Shown one piece after another: positions 9,596 through 20,312 of a DNA stretch of 64,000 nt. The notes below the pieces were generated by a model that was not told the DNA's origin, did not search any database, and saw only the letters and a list, made by a program, of their open reading frames with translations. The stretch is from Candidatus Salinicoccus stercoripullorum (GTDB lineage: Bacteria; Bacillota; Bacilli; Staphylococcales; Salinicoccaceae): assembly GCA_019113295.1 (NCBI GenBank), contig DXHR01000031.1:25093-89092 (forward strand), given 5' to 3'. Position 1 is the first letter of the stretch. The number at the start of each line of letters is the position of its first letter. The position numbers and the translations under genes were made by a program.

Positions 9596-11827
9596 ATGAA
9601 AAAAGAGACACACTTAGAGTTTTTGACAAATCGTAAGAACAAGTATTCAATTCGGAAGTTTTCCGTTGGCGCCGCATCAATTATGGTGGGCAGTCTAATT
9701 TTCTTGAGTCCACAGGTTGGTGCAGAAGAAAATGATGCCGAAGAAGCATCCGTAGAGGAAAGTGCCGAGGAAGCAGCAGCTGAGCAGACAGAAGAGCCTG
9801 CGGCCGAAGAAAGGACCGAAGAAGCATCCGTAGAGGAAAACTCTGAGGAAACAGCAGCTGAACAGACGGAAGAGCCTGCGGCCGAAGAAAGGACTGAGGA
9901 AGAATCCGTAGATGAAAATGCCGAGGAAACAGCAGCTGAACAGACGGAAGAGCCTGCGGCCGAAGAAAGCACGGAGGAAGCATCCGTAGAGGAAGGTGCC
10001 GAGGAAGCAGCAGCTGAGCAGACGGAAGAGCCTGCGGCCGAAGAAAGCACGGAGGAAGAATCCGTAGAAGCAGCCCAGCAGGCAGATACTACTCCTCCGG
10101 AAATTTTGGATGTAAAAGTTTATGAGGAAATGAGCGATTCAGGAGTGGACGGAGAAATTCCACTTATTACTGTTGAAGTTACTGCTTCAGATGAATCCGA
10201 AGTTCCTGAAGTAGCTGCAATATTCCAAGAAGTGGGGAACCCTGAAAATAGACAATCAACATCTCTGCCGACAGTTGAAGTCAATGAAAATGGAGACTAT
10301 GTTGTAACAGCATCGATCGTGACCGAGGGCGAAGGAACAACATATGAACTGATTGAATTGAAAGTTGCGGATATTCATGGCAATGTAACTGAAACAACTG
10401 AATATAATCAAGAGGTCACTACTGGAGAGGACACTGAAGAACCACCTGAGGAAGAGCCGCCGGAGGAAGAACCGGATGACGGTGATCAGCCTGGGGATGG
10501 TGACGAATCCGATGGCGGTCAGGATGATGACGGCCAGGAAGACGACAGTTCTGAAGACGGCCAGGACGGCGATGATTCCGGAGACGGTCAGGATGATGAC
10601 AATGCTGACGAGGGCCAAGACGATGGCAGTGACGAAGAAGAGCCTGAACCAGGAGATGAGCCGGAAACAATTGATGAAGCATACAAAAGTTTCCGTATGT
10701 CAGGCTATGCTGGTGAACAGCCGGACGTTTTTGGGTACACTGCAGAAAACGGTACAATTACAGTAGTCCTTCCAAATGGAGAAGAGTATGTATTTGAAGC
10801 AGATGAAAACGGTAATGTGGACGAAGTTTTCCCGGTGGCACTTGAAGATAATACTGAAATTACAGTGATACTTGCTGATTCTGAAGGTAATTCAGTAGAA
10901 GAGACATTGTTGTATAGTTCATCCCCGGATCCGGAAGAGGACGAGGAGCAACCGGAGGACGGCGATGATTCCGGAGACGGCCAGGAAGACGACGGCTCTG
11001 AAGACGGCCAGGAAGGCGACGGCTCTGAAGATGGCCAGGACGGCGATGATTCCGGAGACAGTCAGGATGGAGAAACATCCGATGACGGCGAAGCGACATA
11101 CTCCTACCTGGAAGATTATGGTTCAGGTATTGTTGTGAAAAGCGATTCATCTGAGCTGCTCGACAAGACGCTCTCGGTAGAATTACTTCCAGATTCAGAG
11201 TTGATTGATTTACCACATGATCTGTATAACATCGAAGTTTTGGATGAAGAAGGTAATGAATACGAGCTGACTCATCCTGTCACTGTCACAGTACCTGCCA
11301 ACGGCAGCGTGGCGTCTGTCTATTATCTTGGTGAGAATGGTGAGGTTCTTGAAGAGGTTTCATATTCCGAAGAGGACGGTCATGTGTCATTCGAAGCGTC
11401 TGACTTCAGCCAGTATGCAGTAGCATATGAGGAAGGAACTTACGCCAATAAAGACGGATCAGAAGACAAAAATGCTGCTGCTCCGGCAGATGACTCAGCT
11501 GACAGCGGTGAAAAAGGTACGGCTCCTGCGAATGATGTCGCTGAACAAGAAGATGACACTGCATCAGGAGAACAGGCATCAGGAGATCAGGCATCAGATG
11601 AACAGGTTTCCGGTGAAAAAGGTACTGCTCCTGCGAATGATGTCGCTGGACAAGAAGATGACACTGCATCAGGAGAACAAACATCAGATGAACAGGTTTC
11701 CGGTGAGAAAGCTGAGGAGCTCCCTAACACAGGTATTGCTCAAAACAGTCTGATTTATACTGTTGCCGCTTTACTCGGTGCACTTGGTCTGGGGTCTGTG
11801 ATTGCTTCAAGACGCCGTAAAAATTAA
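9596..11827 (+). CDS. YSIRK-type LPXTG cell-wall-anchored surface protein, highly acidic, repeat-rich
   Basis: A 743-residue wall-anchored protein. The N-terminus has a YSIRK-G/S signal (YSIRKFSVGAASIMVG, residues 17-32) that directs secretion near the division septum, with cleavage probably near Ala43. Residues 57-160 are four 26-residue repeats rich in Glu and Ala. A beta-rich Ig-like segment covers about 165-275, followed by Asp/Gly/Gln/Ser-rich linkers (about 290-350 and 450-500) flanking further beta-rich segments. The C-terminus has two SGEKGTAPANDV repeats, the sortase motif LPNTG at 709-713, a hydrophobic stretch and RRRKN. AGGGGAG precedes ATG 9596. The extreme acidity suits a halotolerant surface. 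The ligand is unknown. The gene occupies the slot of ybxF in relatives. Confidence 0.9.
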   Translation: MKKETHLEFLTNRKNKYSIRKFSVGAASIMVGSLIFLSPQVGAEENDAEEASVEESAEEAAAEQTEEPAAEERTEEASVEENSEETAAEQTEEPAAEERTEEESVDENAEETAAEQTEEPAAEESTEEASVEEGAEEAAAEQTEEPAAEESTEEESVEAAQQADTTPPEILDVKVYEEMSDSGVDGEIPLITVEVTASDESEVPEVAAIFQEVGNPENRQSTSLPTVEVNENGDYVVTASIVTEGEGTTYELIELKVADIHGNVTETTEYNQEVTTGEDTEEPPEEEPPEEEPDDGDQPGDGDESDGGQDDDGQEDDSSEDGQDGDDSGDGQDDDNADEGQDDGSDEEEPEPGDEPETIDEAYKSFRMSGYAGEQPDVFGYTAENGTITVVLPNGEEYVFEADENGNVDEVFPVALEDNTEITVILADSEGNSVEETLLYSSSPDPEEDEEQPEDGDDSGDGQEDDGSEDGQEGDGSEDGQDGDDSGDSQDGETSDDGEATYSYLEDYGSGIVVKSDSSELLDKTLSVELLPDSELIDLPHDLYNIEVLDEEGNEYELTHPVTVTVPANGSVASVYYLGENGEVLEEVSYSEEDGHVSFEASDFSQYAVAYEEGTYANKDGSEDKNAAAPADDSADSGEKGTAPANDVAEQEDDTASGEQASGDQASDEQVSGEKGTAPANDVAGQEDDTASGEQTSDEQVSGEKAEELPNTGIAQNSLIYTVAALLGALGLGSVIASRRRKN
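9764..10075 (+). repeat. Four tandem 78-bp repeats inside the surface-protein gene
   Basis: Four in-frame 78-bp units encode 26-residue repeats built on AEQTEEPAAEE. Units differ at only a few codons (for example EERTEEAS, EERTEEES, EESTEEAS). Such near-identical units can recombine, so copy number may vary between strains. Confidence 0.85.
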
Positions 11828-11946
11828 TAGATGAAAATTGATTCCATCAGGGGTATGGTGCTTGCAAGGCAAGTGCTGTGCCTCTGTGTTTTTGTACTCT
11901 GAAATCGATTGTAAACCTTGTTTGAAAGAAGCTAGTTTGTTATTAT

Positions 11947-11979
11947 GATAATCTCTTCATAAATGAAGAGATTATCTTT
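11947..11979 (+). terminator. Perfect 14-bp inverted repeat, probable terminator of the surface-protein gene
   Basis: GATAATCTCTTCAT (11947-11960) and its exact complement (11963-11976) are separated by two bases and followed by TTTAATTT. It is the only strong hairpin between the LPXTG gene and the rpsL promoter. The T tract is weak, so an operator role is possible. Confidence 0.6.
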
Positions 11980-11987
11980 AATTTCAC

Positions 11988-12017
11988 TTGACAATAGGAT
12001 TGTTATGGTGCTATTAT
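11988..12017 (+). promoter_or_regulatory. Promoter of the str operon (rpsL-rpsG-fusA)
   Basis: TTGACA at 11988-11993 and TATTAT at 12012-12017 have an 18-bp spacer. Transcription would start near 12024 and give an rpsL leader of about 140 bases holding two small ORFs and a terminator hairpin. The rest of the 11828-12163 gap is the end of the LPXTG transcript and shows no gene of normal size. Confidence 0.7.
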
Positions 12018-12045
12018 TATTAAGGTTACTCTATGTGAGGGTTTT

Positions 12046-12075
12046 ATGCCTTTATATGGAGATACAAAATGTTGA
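12046..12075 (+). CDS. Possible 9-residue leader ORF 1 upstream of rpsL
   Basis: ATG 12046 opens a nine-codon frame (MPLYGDTKC) ending TGA 12073-12075. GTGAGGG at 12035-12041 is a fair ribosome binding site four bases before the ATG. It overlaps the start of the second leader ORF in another frame, so translation of one could affect the other. This is too short to judge by composition and is reported only for its place in the leader. Confidence 0.3.
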   Translation: MPLYGDTKC

Positions 12076-12143
12076 AATGTAAGAATTTTTTCTTACACAT
12101 TTTTTATACCCCAAAAATGAACCACCTGGATGTGTGGGATTAA
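12069..12143 (+). CDS. Possible 24-residue leader peptide running through the rpsL leader terminator
   Basis: ATG 12069 opens 24 codons (starting [16 protein letters not shown]) ending TAA 12141-12143, 20 bases before rpsL. GGAG at 12058-12061 with a seven-base spacer is a plausible ribosome binding site. The coding region contains the whole hairpin at 12078-12105, so a translating ribosome would melt the terminator and a non-translated leader would terminate. The peptide resembles no known family. Its role as an attenuation sensor is inference. Confidence 0.4.
   Translation: MLKCKNFFLHIFYTPKMNHLDVWD
12078..12105 (+). terminator. Intrinsic terminator (attenuator) inside the rpsL leader
   Basis: TGTAAGAA (12078-12085) pairs with TTCTTACA (12090-12097) around TTTT, followed by CATTTTTT. 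It lies downstream of the predicted str promoter and upstream of rpsL, so it can only act as an attenuator of the operon unless it ends a read-through transcript. Confidence 0.65.
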
Positions 12144-12163
12144 GAGAAGAGAGGAGGAAGAAC

Positions 12164-12583
12164 ATGCCAACTATTAATCAGCTTGTTAGAAAATCTCGTC
12201 AGTCTAAATCAAAAACATCAGACTCACCAGCTCTGAACAGAGGATTCAACAGTCTTAAGAAACGTGTTACCAACGAAACTGCTCCACAAAAACGTGGTGT
12301 CTGCACTCGTGTGGGTACGATGACGCCTAAGAAACCGAACTCTGCTCTCCGTAAATATGCTCGTGTGAGACTTTCAAATAATGTCGAAGTGAATGCATAC
12401 ATTCCTGGAATCGGGCACAACCTCCAGGAGCACAGTGTGGTACTTATCCGCGGCGGCCGTGTAAAAGACCTGCCAGGTGTACGTTACCATATCGTGCGCG
12501 GTGCGCTTGACACTTCCGGTGTCGACACTCGCAGACAGGGCCGTTCCCTATACGGTACCAAGAAGCCTAAAGCCAAGAAATAA
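12164..12583 (+). CDS. rpsL: 30S ribosomal protein S12
   Basis: A 139-residue S12, the decoding-centre protein. The streptomycin-relevant loop [11 protein letters not shown] (residues 54-64) and [12 protein letters not shown] (about 98-109) are wild type at the lysines where resistance mutations arise. The frame is open from GTG 12134, but ATG 12164 follows GAGGAGG and matches the family N-terminus [10 protein letters not shown]. It is the first gene of the str operon. Confidence 0.97.
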   Translation: MPTINQLVRKSRQSKSKTSDSPALNRGFNSLKKRVTNETAPQKRGVCTRVGTMTPKKPNSALRKYARVRLSNNVEVNAYIPGIGHNLQEHSVVLIRGGRVKDLPGVRYHIVRGALDTSGVDTRRQGRSLYGTKKPKAKK

Positions 12584-12639
12584 GCAGGCCGTATTCAACG
12601 GTTCTATTCTGAAAAAATTATTTGAAGGGAGGCAAAACT

Positions 12640-13110
12640 ATGCCACGTAAAGGACCAGTTGCCAAAAGAGACGTACTGCCGGATCCGATTCACAACTCTA
12701 AGCTTGTGACTAAACTCATCAACAAAATGATGGTTGACGGTAAACGCGGTACATCCCAAAGAATTCTCTATTCTGCATTTGATCTTGTACAGGAACGTTC
12801 TGGCAGAGATGCTATGGAAGTCTTCGATGAAGCAATCGATAACATCATGCCGGTACTTGAAGTTAAAGCCCGCCGTGTTGGTGGATCCAACTACCAGGTG
12901 CCAGTTGAGGTACGCGCAGAGCGCCGTACGACTCTCGGACTTCGTTGGCTCGTGAACTACGCACGTCTGCGTGGGGAAAAGACAATGGAAGAACGTCTTG
13001 CAAACGAAATTCTTGATGCTGCAAACAACACAGGCGGTGCTGTCAAGAAACGCGAAGAAACTCACAAAATGGCAGAGGCTAACAGAGCATTCGCCCATTA
13101 CCGTTGGTAG
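12640..13110 (+). CDS. rpsG: 30S ribosomal protein S7
   Basis: A 156-residue S7, which nucleates folding of the 16S rRNA 3' major domain. It starts [17 protein letters not shown] and ends in AHYRW, as in relatives. ATG 12640 is chosen over TTG 12622 because GGGAGG lies just before it. It sits 56 bp after rpsL and 59 bp before fusA. Confidence 0.97.
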   Translation: MPRKGPVAKRDVLPDPIHNSKLVTKLINKMMVDGKRGTSQRILYSAFDLVQERSGRDAMEVFDEAIDNIMPVLEVKARRVGGSNYQVPVEVRAERRTTLGLRWLVNYARLRGEKTMEERLANEILDAANNTGGAVKKREETHKMAEANRAFAHYRW

Positions 13111-13169
13111 TAGGCGGGTAAGACAGCCTTTAAATTTCAATCCATTCCTGGAAGGAGAAAAGAATACCA

Positions 13170-15251
<2,082 letters not shown>

Positions 15252-15260
15252 TCAGCTGGC

Positions 15261-15289
15261 TTGATTTTTGCACCTGAATCATTTATAAG
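15261..15289 (+). promoter_or_regulatory. Promoter of tuf
   Basis: TTGATT at 15261-15266 and TATAAG at 15284-15289 are 17 bp apart, just after the fusA stop. This lets tuf be expressed apart from the str operon, as expected for the most abundant cell protein. Confidence 0.6.
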
Positions 15290-15303
15290 TGATTTAGAAA
15301 CAC

Positions 15304-15330
15304 CTCCGGGCGGGGGTGCCCTGTCCGGAG
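15304..15330 (+). promoter_or_regulatory. GC-rich hairpin in the tuf leader
   Basis: CTCCGG (15304-15309) pairs with CCGGAG (15325-15330), with a further inner GGGC/GCCC pairing. Only TTT follows, so it is a poor terminator. It may stabilise the tuf mRNA 5' end, mark a processing site or act as a weak terminator of the fusA transcript. Confidence 0.5.
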
Positions 15331-15372
15331 TTTCAAATAAAAACAACTTACTTTAAGGAGAGGTATAACAAA

Positions 15373-16560
15373 ATGGCTAAAGAAAAATTTGACCGTTCCA
15401 AAACACATGCCAATATTGGTACAATTGGTCACGTTGACCACGGTAAAACAACTTTGACAGCTGCTATCGCAACTGTACTTGCTAAACATGGTGACACTAC
15501 AGCTCAGAGCTACGCTCAGATCGATAACGCTCCAGAAGAAAAAGAACGTGGTATCACAATCAACACGTCCCACATCGAGTATGAAACTGACAGCCGTCAC
15601 TATGCTCACGTTGACTGCCCAGGTCACGCTGACTACGTTAAGAACATGATCACTGGTGCTGCCCAAATGGACGGCGGTATCCTCGTAGTATCTGCAGCAG
15701 ACGGCCCAATGCCACAAACTCGTGAGCACATCCTGCTTTCACGTAACGTTGGTGTACCGGCACTTGTTGTATTCCTTAACAAAGTCGACATGGTTGATGA
15801 CGAAGAACTTCTTGAACTCGTTGAAATGGAAGTCCGTGAACTTCTTTCTGAATACGACTTCCCTGGCGACGACATCCCTGTAATCGCTGGTTCAGCTCTT
15901 AAAGCGCTTGAAGGCGATGCAGACTACGAAAACAAAATCTTGGAACTGATGCAAGCTGTGGATGAGTACATCCCAACTCCAGAGCGCGACTCTGACAAGC
16001 CTTTCATGATGCCTGTTGAGGACGTATTCTCAATCACTGGCCGTGGTACTGTAGCAACTGGCCGTGTTGACCGTGGACAAATCAAAGTCGGTGACGAAGT
16101 TGAAATCATCGGTCTTGCTGAAGAATCCGGCAAAACGACAGTTACAGGTGTTGAAATGTTCCGTAAGCTTCTTGACTATGCAGAAGCCGGCGACAACATT
16201 GGCGCACTGCTCCGTGGTGTAGCACGTGAAGACATCCAGCGTGGACAAGTACTTGCTAAACCTGGATCCATCACTCCACACACAAACTTCAAAGCTGAAG
16301 TTTATGTTCTTTCAAAAGAAGAAGGTGGACGCCACACTCCATTCTTCAACAACTACCGTCCTCAGTTCTACTTCCGTACAACTGACGTAACTGGTGTTGT
16401 TAACCTTCCGGAAGGAACTGAAATGGTTATGCCTGGCGACAACGTTGAAATGACAGTTGAACTCATTTCTCCAATCGCTATCGAAGACGGTACTCGTTTC
16501 TCTATCCGTGAGGGTGGACGTACTGTTGGATCAGGCGTTGTAACTGAAATCATCAAATAA
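15373..16560 (+). CDS. tuf: Elongation factor Tu
   Basis: A 395-residue GTPase that delivers aminoacyl-tRNA to the ribosome. GHVDHGKTT (G1), DCPGHADY (G3) and NKVD (G4) are present, followed by the two beta-barrel domains. The frame is open from 15316, but ATG 15373 follows AAGGAGAGG and gives the family start [20 protein letters not shown]. It has its own promoter and terminator. Confidence 0.98.
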   Translation: MAKEKFDRSKTHANIGTIGHVDHGKTTLTAAIATVLAKHGDTTAQSYAQIDNAPEEKERGITINTSHIEYETDSRHYAHVDCPGHADYVKNMITGAAQMDGGILVVSAADGPMPQTREHILLSRNVGVPALVVFLNKVDMVDDEELLELVEMEVRELLSEYDFPGDDIPVIAGSALKALEGDADYENKILELMQAVDEYIPTPERDSDKPFMMPVEDVFSITGRGTVATGRVDRGQIKVGDEVEIIGLAEESGKTTVTGVEMFRKLLDYAEAGDNIGALLRGVAREDIQRGQVLAKPGSITPHTNFKAEVYVLSKEEGGRHTPFFNNYRPQFYFRTTDVTGVVNLPEGTEMVMPGDNVEMTVELISPIAIEDGTRFSIREGGRTVGSGVVTEIIK

Positions 16561-16577
16561 TTTCAATATACAATGCT

Positions 16578-16612
16578 GAAGCCTGGACACGATGTCCAGG
16601 CTTCTTTTTTTT
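16578..16612 (+). terminator. Terminator after tuf
   Basis: GAAGCCTGGACA (16578-16589) pairs perfectly with TGTCCAGGCTTC (16593-16604), followed by eight T. This is a very strong intrinsic terminator. Confidence 0.93.
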
Positions 16613-16616
16613 ACAA

Positions 16617-16658
16617 TATAGATAAACCGGAGTGCATACGCACTCCGGTTTATCTATA
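16617..16658 (-). terminator. Hairpin at the end of the amidohydrolase operon
   Basis: A perfect stem of about 19 bp (core ACCGGAGTGC / GCACTCCGGT) with an ATAC loop covers the stop codon of the minus-strand amidohydrolase. It lacks a long T tract on the minus strand. It probably ends or protects the minus-strand transcript converging with tuf. Confidence 0.6.
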
Positions 16659-17823
16659 TACTATCAAATTCCATCACTGTTCTGAGCAGTGTTTCCACTC
16701 CTGCTTTCATGCCGGTCTCATCGATATCGAACTTAGGATGATGGTGGGGGTAATCAGCTCCCAGTTTACTGTTGCTGACACCGGTGTAGACGTAGGCGCC
16801 GGGTCTGTTCTGCAGGAAATAGGAGAAGTCCTCACCGCCCATGGACGGCGGATTTTCTTCTGCCGTCTTTACATATGCGGCATCCCGGACCGCCCGGAGG
16901 ACATGACCGATCTGCGCGTTGTCATTGAGCAGGGCAGGGTAGCCGTCGCTGTATTCCACTGTGCACTGAACGCCGAAGCTTGATTCGATTCCTCTGGCGA
17001 TATTTTCAATGCGGTTCCGCACCTGTTCTTTGACCTCCCTTTCGAAAGTACGGACTGTCCCGCGGATTTCCGCAGTATCCGGGATGACATTGAACACGGA
17101 TCCGCTGTTGAATGTGCCGACTGTGACTACGGCGGATTTCAGCGGGTCCACAGTACGGGATACGATGGACTGGAGCTGCTGGATCAGAGAGGCTGCAGCA
17201 ACTACCGGATCGATTGCGTCATGTGGTTCCGCCCCGTGTCCGCCCTGGCCCTGTATGGTGATATTGAACGAATCTGCATTGGCATACGCATAGTCATATG
17301 TATATGACAGTGTTCCGACAGGGTAGTTGCTTGAGACATGCTGGCCGAATACATAATCGACACCATCAAGTGCACCGTCTTCGACCATCGCACGGGCACC
17401 GCCCGGCAGCATCTCTTCGGCGTGCTGATGGATGAACACCACATTGACCGGCAGCTCGTCTTTGTGATCTGAAAGGATGCGTGCAGCAGTGATCAGCATC
17501 GCCGTATGGGCATCGTGTCCGCATGCATGCATGGCACCGTCGACCTGTGATCTGTAGGGGACATCCTTCTCGTCCTGGATCGGCAGGGCATCAAAGTCGG
17601 CACGGAGACCGATGGTCCTGAAATTATCATTCACATGCAGCCTTGCAACGATGCCGTTCCCGCCGACATCCCTTCTTATATCAAAACCAAGATCCCTGAT
17701 CTGGTCATATATATACTGTTTCGTGTTTTCCTCCCGGAATGAAATCTCGGGATACATATGCATATGACGTCTGATTGCCACCATTTCTTCGTATCTTGCC
17801 TCTATCTCTTTTGTTATGTCCAT
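16654..17823 (-). CDS. M20 family amidohydrolase, paralogue 1
   Basis: A 389-residue member of the M20D amidohydrolase group (HipO/AmaA/IlvE-resistance-like), which cleaves N-acyl amino acids or related amides with a di-metal centre. MHACGHDAHTAM, HQHAEE and GGEDFSYFLQ carry the metal ligands and catalytic Glu. The ATG at 17823 overlaps the stop of the upstream paralogue (TGATG) and AAGGAGA lies ten bases upstream, so the two are translationally coupled. A single gene of this kind follows tuf in staphylococci. Substrate unknown. Confidence 0.88.
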   Translation of the reverse strand: MDITKEIEARYEEMVAIRRHMHMYPEISFREENTKQYIYDQIRDLGFDIRRDVGGNGIVARLHVNDNFRTIGLRADFDALPIQDEKDVPYRSQVDGAMHACGHDAHTAMLITAARILSDHKDELPVNVVFIHQHAEEMLPGGARAMVEDGALDGVDYVFGQHVSSNYPVGTLSYTYDYAYANADSFNITIQGQGGHGAEPHDAIDPVVAAASLIQQLQSIVSRTVDPLKSAVVTVGTFNSGSVFNVIPDTAEIRGTVRTFEREVKEQVRNRIENIARGIESSFGVQCTVEYSDGYPALLNDNAQIGHVLRAVRDAAYVKTAEENPPSMGGEDFSYFLQNRPGAYVYTGVSNSKLGADYPHHHPKFDIDETGMKAGVETLLRTVMEFDSI

Positions 17824-19013
17824 CAACAATTCGTCTCCTTCTCAAAAAACTTAAACACGGAATTCAGCATGACGGAGACCGCATTGACCAGACCTTTTTC
17901 ATCAATGTCGAAATTGGAGTGGTGGTGCGGATAATCCGCTTTGAAATTCGGATTGCGGGTCCCTGTATAATAAAAGGTCCCCGGTACCCGCTCAAGATAA
18001 TAGGAGAAGTCCTCTCCACCGAGATCCGGTTCCAGTTCTGAGATTTCTCTGACCGTTGAAATCTCTTTTGCGGATTCAAGTACAATATCCGTCTTTTTCT
18101 CATCGTTTACAACCGGCGGGTAGCCTTTCATGTAATCCAGGTTGTATGAAATGCCTGTTGTGGTAACCAGGCCCTCCAGACATTTCTTCAGTTCTGTAAT
18201 CATCACTTCCTGCGCCTCTTTTGTGAATGTGCGGATCGTTCCGCCGACTGTGACGACGTCGGGGATAACATTATGCTGATGGCCGCCGTCGAGCATGGTG
18301 ATGGACAAAACGACAGGCTCCATGGGTTTCGACTTCCTCGTCACCGCATACTGCAGCTGATTGCAGAATGAGATGGCGGCAGCCACGGGGTCTATTGCAA
18401 CATGAGGTTTGGATGCATGCGCCCCGCGGCCATGTATTTTGACCGTGAAGTCATCCGGCATGCCGGTCGCTATGCCGTATTTATATCCGATGGTGCCGAC
18501 GTCGAGGCTGCTCGTCACATGCTGTCCGAATATCGCATCTACACCGTTGAGGCAGCCGTCCGCAATCATCTGTATCGCGCCGCCCGGATCGACTTCTTCG
18601 GCATGCTGGAAGATGAAGACGATGTTTCCCGAAAGGGACTCTTTGTGCTGTGCCAGTATGCGTGCCGCAGTCAGCACCACTGCAGTATGGGCATCATGTC
18701 CGCATGCATGCATGACTCCCGGCACGGTCGATTTATACGGAACATCCTTGGCATCCTGTATGGGCAGTGCATCAAAATCCGCCCTGAGAGCGACCGTCGG
18801 CAGCGCCTCATCAACAATAAGCCGACCGACGACACCACGTCCGCCGATGCCCTCCTGGACATCAAGACCGAGCTCCCGCAAGTACTCTGCGATGTATGCA
18901 GGTGTCTGCACTTCCTGGAATGAAAGCTCGGGATACATATGGAAATGGCGGCGCAGCCGCACCAGTTCGTTATAGTTTTCCTGTGTCAATTTTTCAATGA
19001 CGTTTGTTTCCAT
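17823..19013 (-). CDS. M20 family amidohydrolase, paralogue 2
   Basis: This 396-residue protein shares with its neighbours the block RADFDALPIQDxKDVPY, MHACGHDAHTAV, FQHAEEVDPGGA and GGEDFSYYLERVPG, so metal ligands and catalytic Glu are intact. The start METNVIEKLTQEN lies inside the end of paralogue 3 (28-base overlap), with AGGTGA six bases upstream. The overlap and shared strand imply one operon. The presence of three related enzymes suggests divided substrate ranges (inference). Confidence 0.88.
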   Translation of the reverse strand: METNVIEKLTQENYNELVRLRRHFHMYPELSFQEVQTPAYIAEYLRELGLDVQEGIGGRGVVGRLIVDEALPTVALRADFDALPIQDAKDVPYKSTVPGVMHACGHDAHTAVVLTAARILAQHKESLSGNIVFIFQHAEEVDPGGAIQMIADGCLNGVDAIFGQHVTSSLDVGTIGYKYGIATGMPDDFTVKIHGRGAHASKPHVAIDPVAAAISFCNQLQYAVTRKSKPMEPVVLSITMLDGGHQHNVIPDVVTVGGTIRTFTKEAQEVMITELKKCLEGLVTTTGISYNLDYMKGYPPVVNDEKKTDIVLESAKEISTVREISELEPDLGGEDFSYYLERVPGTFYYTGTRNPNFKADYPHHHSNFDIDEKGLVNAVSVMLNSVFKFFEKETNC

Positions 19014-20176
19014 TCGATCACCTGCTCGATTTCAAGTATTTTCATGAACATGGACAGTCCGCTGACCATCGCATCCTCGTCCAGGTCAAATTTGGGATGG
19101 TGATGGACAAAATCACTCAGTTTTTCATGGTTGCCTGCGCCGGTGAAGAAAAATGCGCCGGGGCGTTCATTGATGAAGTAGGAGAAATCCTCACCGATCA
19201 TCAGCGGTTTTGATTCCTCGAATGCGATGTCTTCCGCCTCGGCCGCCTGGCGGACGACTTCCGCTTCCGCCTCGTGGTTGATAACCGCCGGATAACCGAA
19301 GTTGTAAAGGACATCCGCAGCCGCTCCGCGTTTTTCAGCGGTGAGACTTGCTTCCCTTTGGAATATGTCATGTATCATCTCTTTCGTTTCCTGCTTGAAT
19401 GTTCGGACCGTACCCGTGATGGTCGCAGTATCGGGTATCACATTGAAGGCGTCCCCGGCCCGTACTTTGCCGACAGTGACCACTGCGTTATCGAGCGGAG
19501 CGACCTGCCTCGCAACGGTTGCCTGCAGGCTGGTAATCAGTTCAGAAGCGATGACGATCGGATCGATGGCATTATGCGGGTGGGCTGCGTGTCCGCCCCT
19601 CCCCTGGATGGTGATCTCGAAATAGTCCGGGCTGGCGACCAGCGGCCCCGGCTTAGTCTTGATGACTCCTGTCGGATACTGGCTCCAGTAGTGCTGGCCG
19701 TACACTTTATCAATGCCTTCCAGCACACCGTCCTCCACCATGGAGATTGCGCCGCCCGGCTGTACTTCCTCAGCGAATTGGAAGAGGAAGGAAACACTCC
19801 CTTTCAGAGATTCCCTGCTTTGATAGACAGTTTCCAAAAGGGCGAGCAGGGTGCTTGTATGGGCATCGTGACCGCATGCATGCATTACACCGTCCACTGT
19901 GGATCTGTACGGTACATCTTTCTCATCCTGGATTGGAAGGGCATCGAAGTCCGCTCGGATGGCAACATGTGGATGCGGCGCATTGCTGAGTGTGGCGAGC
20001 AGGCCGCCGCCGCCGACATTCTCTTTTATGGAAAGGCCCGGGTATTTATTCAGACGTTCCAATATGTATTTATATGTCTCTTTTTCATGAAATGATACTT
20101 CAGGGTGCATATGCATATAGCGCCTTGTTTCAATCATTTCAGGCAGAATGGATTCTGCCGTTTCTTTTATATCCAT
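18986..20176 (-). CDS. M20 family amidohydrolase, paralogue 3 (operon-proximal)
   Basis: A 396-residue enzyme of the same family, with MHACGHDAHTST, FQFAEEVQPGGA and IGEDFSYFINERPG. The frame extends to an ATG at 20191, but GGAGG sits between that ATG and the one at 20176, so translation most likely starts at 20176 (MDIKETAESILPEM), in line with the other two paralogues. It is the first gene of the three-gene minus-strand operon and is divergent from kbl. Substrate unknown. Confidence 0.88.
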   Translation of the reverse strand: MDIKETAESILPEMIETRRYMHMHPEVSFHEKETYKYILERLNKYPGLSIKENVGGGGLLATLSNAPHPHVAIRADFDALPIQDEKDVPYRSTVDGVMHACGHDAHTSTLLALLETVYQSRESLKGSVSFLFQFAEEVQPGGAISMVEDGVLEGIDKVYGQHYWSQYPTGVIKTKPGPLVASPDYFEITIQGRGGHAAHPHNAIDPIVIASELITSLQATVARQVAPLDNAVVTVGKVRAGDAFNVIPDTATITGTVRTFKQETKEMIHDIFQREASLTAEKRGAAADVLYNFGYPAVINHEAEAEVVRQAAEAEDIAFEESKPLMIGEDFSYFINERPGAFFFTGAGNHEKLSDFVHHHPKFDLDEDAMVSGLSMFMKILEIEQVIEWKQTSLKN

Positions 20177-20312
20177 GACTTTCGCCTCCATAAATCGTAT
20201 TAGATAATTTTATCAAATTTTCGGAGTTTTATAAACATTAGAGTTCGTCATCTTTCGATTCTAAGACGCTGTTCACTTGTGATATGATATGGGAAAGAGG
20301 AGGAGATTTGGG

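Noticed and set aside
20177..20191. ATG 20191 as start of amidohydrolase 3
   Set aside because: The GGAGG ribosome binding site lies downstream of this ATG and is correctly spaced for ATG 20176.
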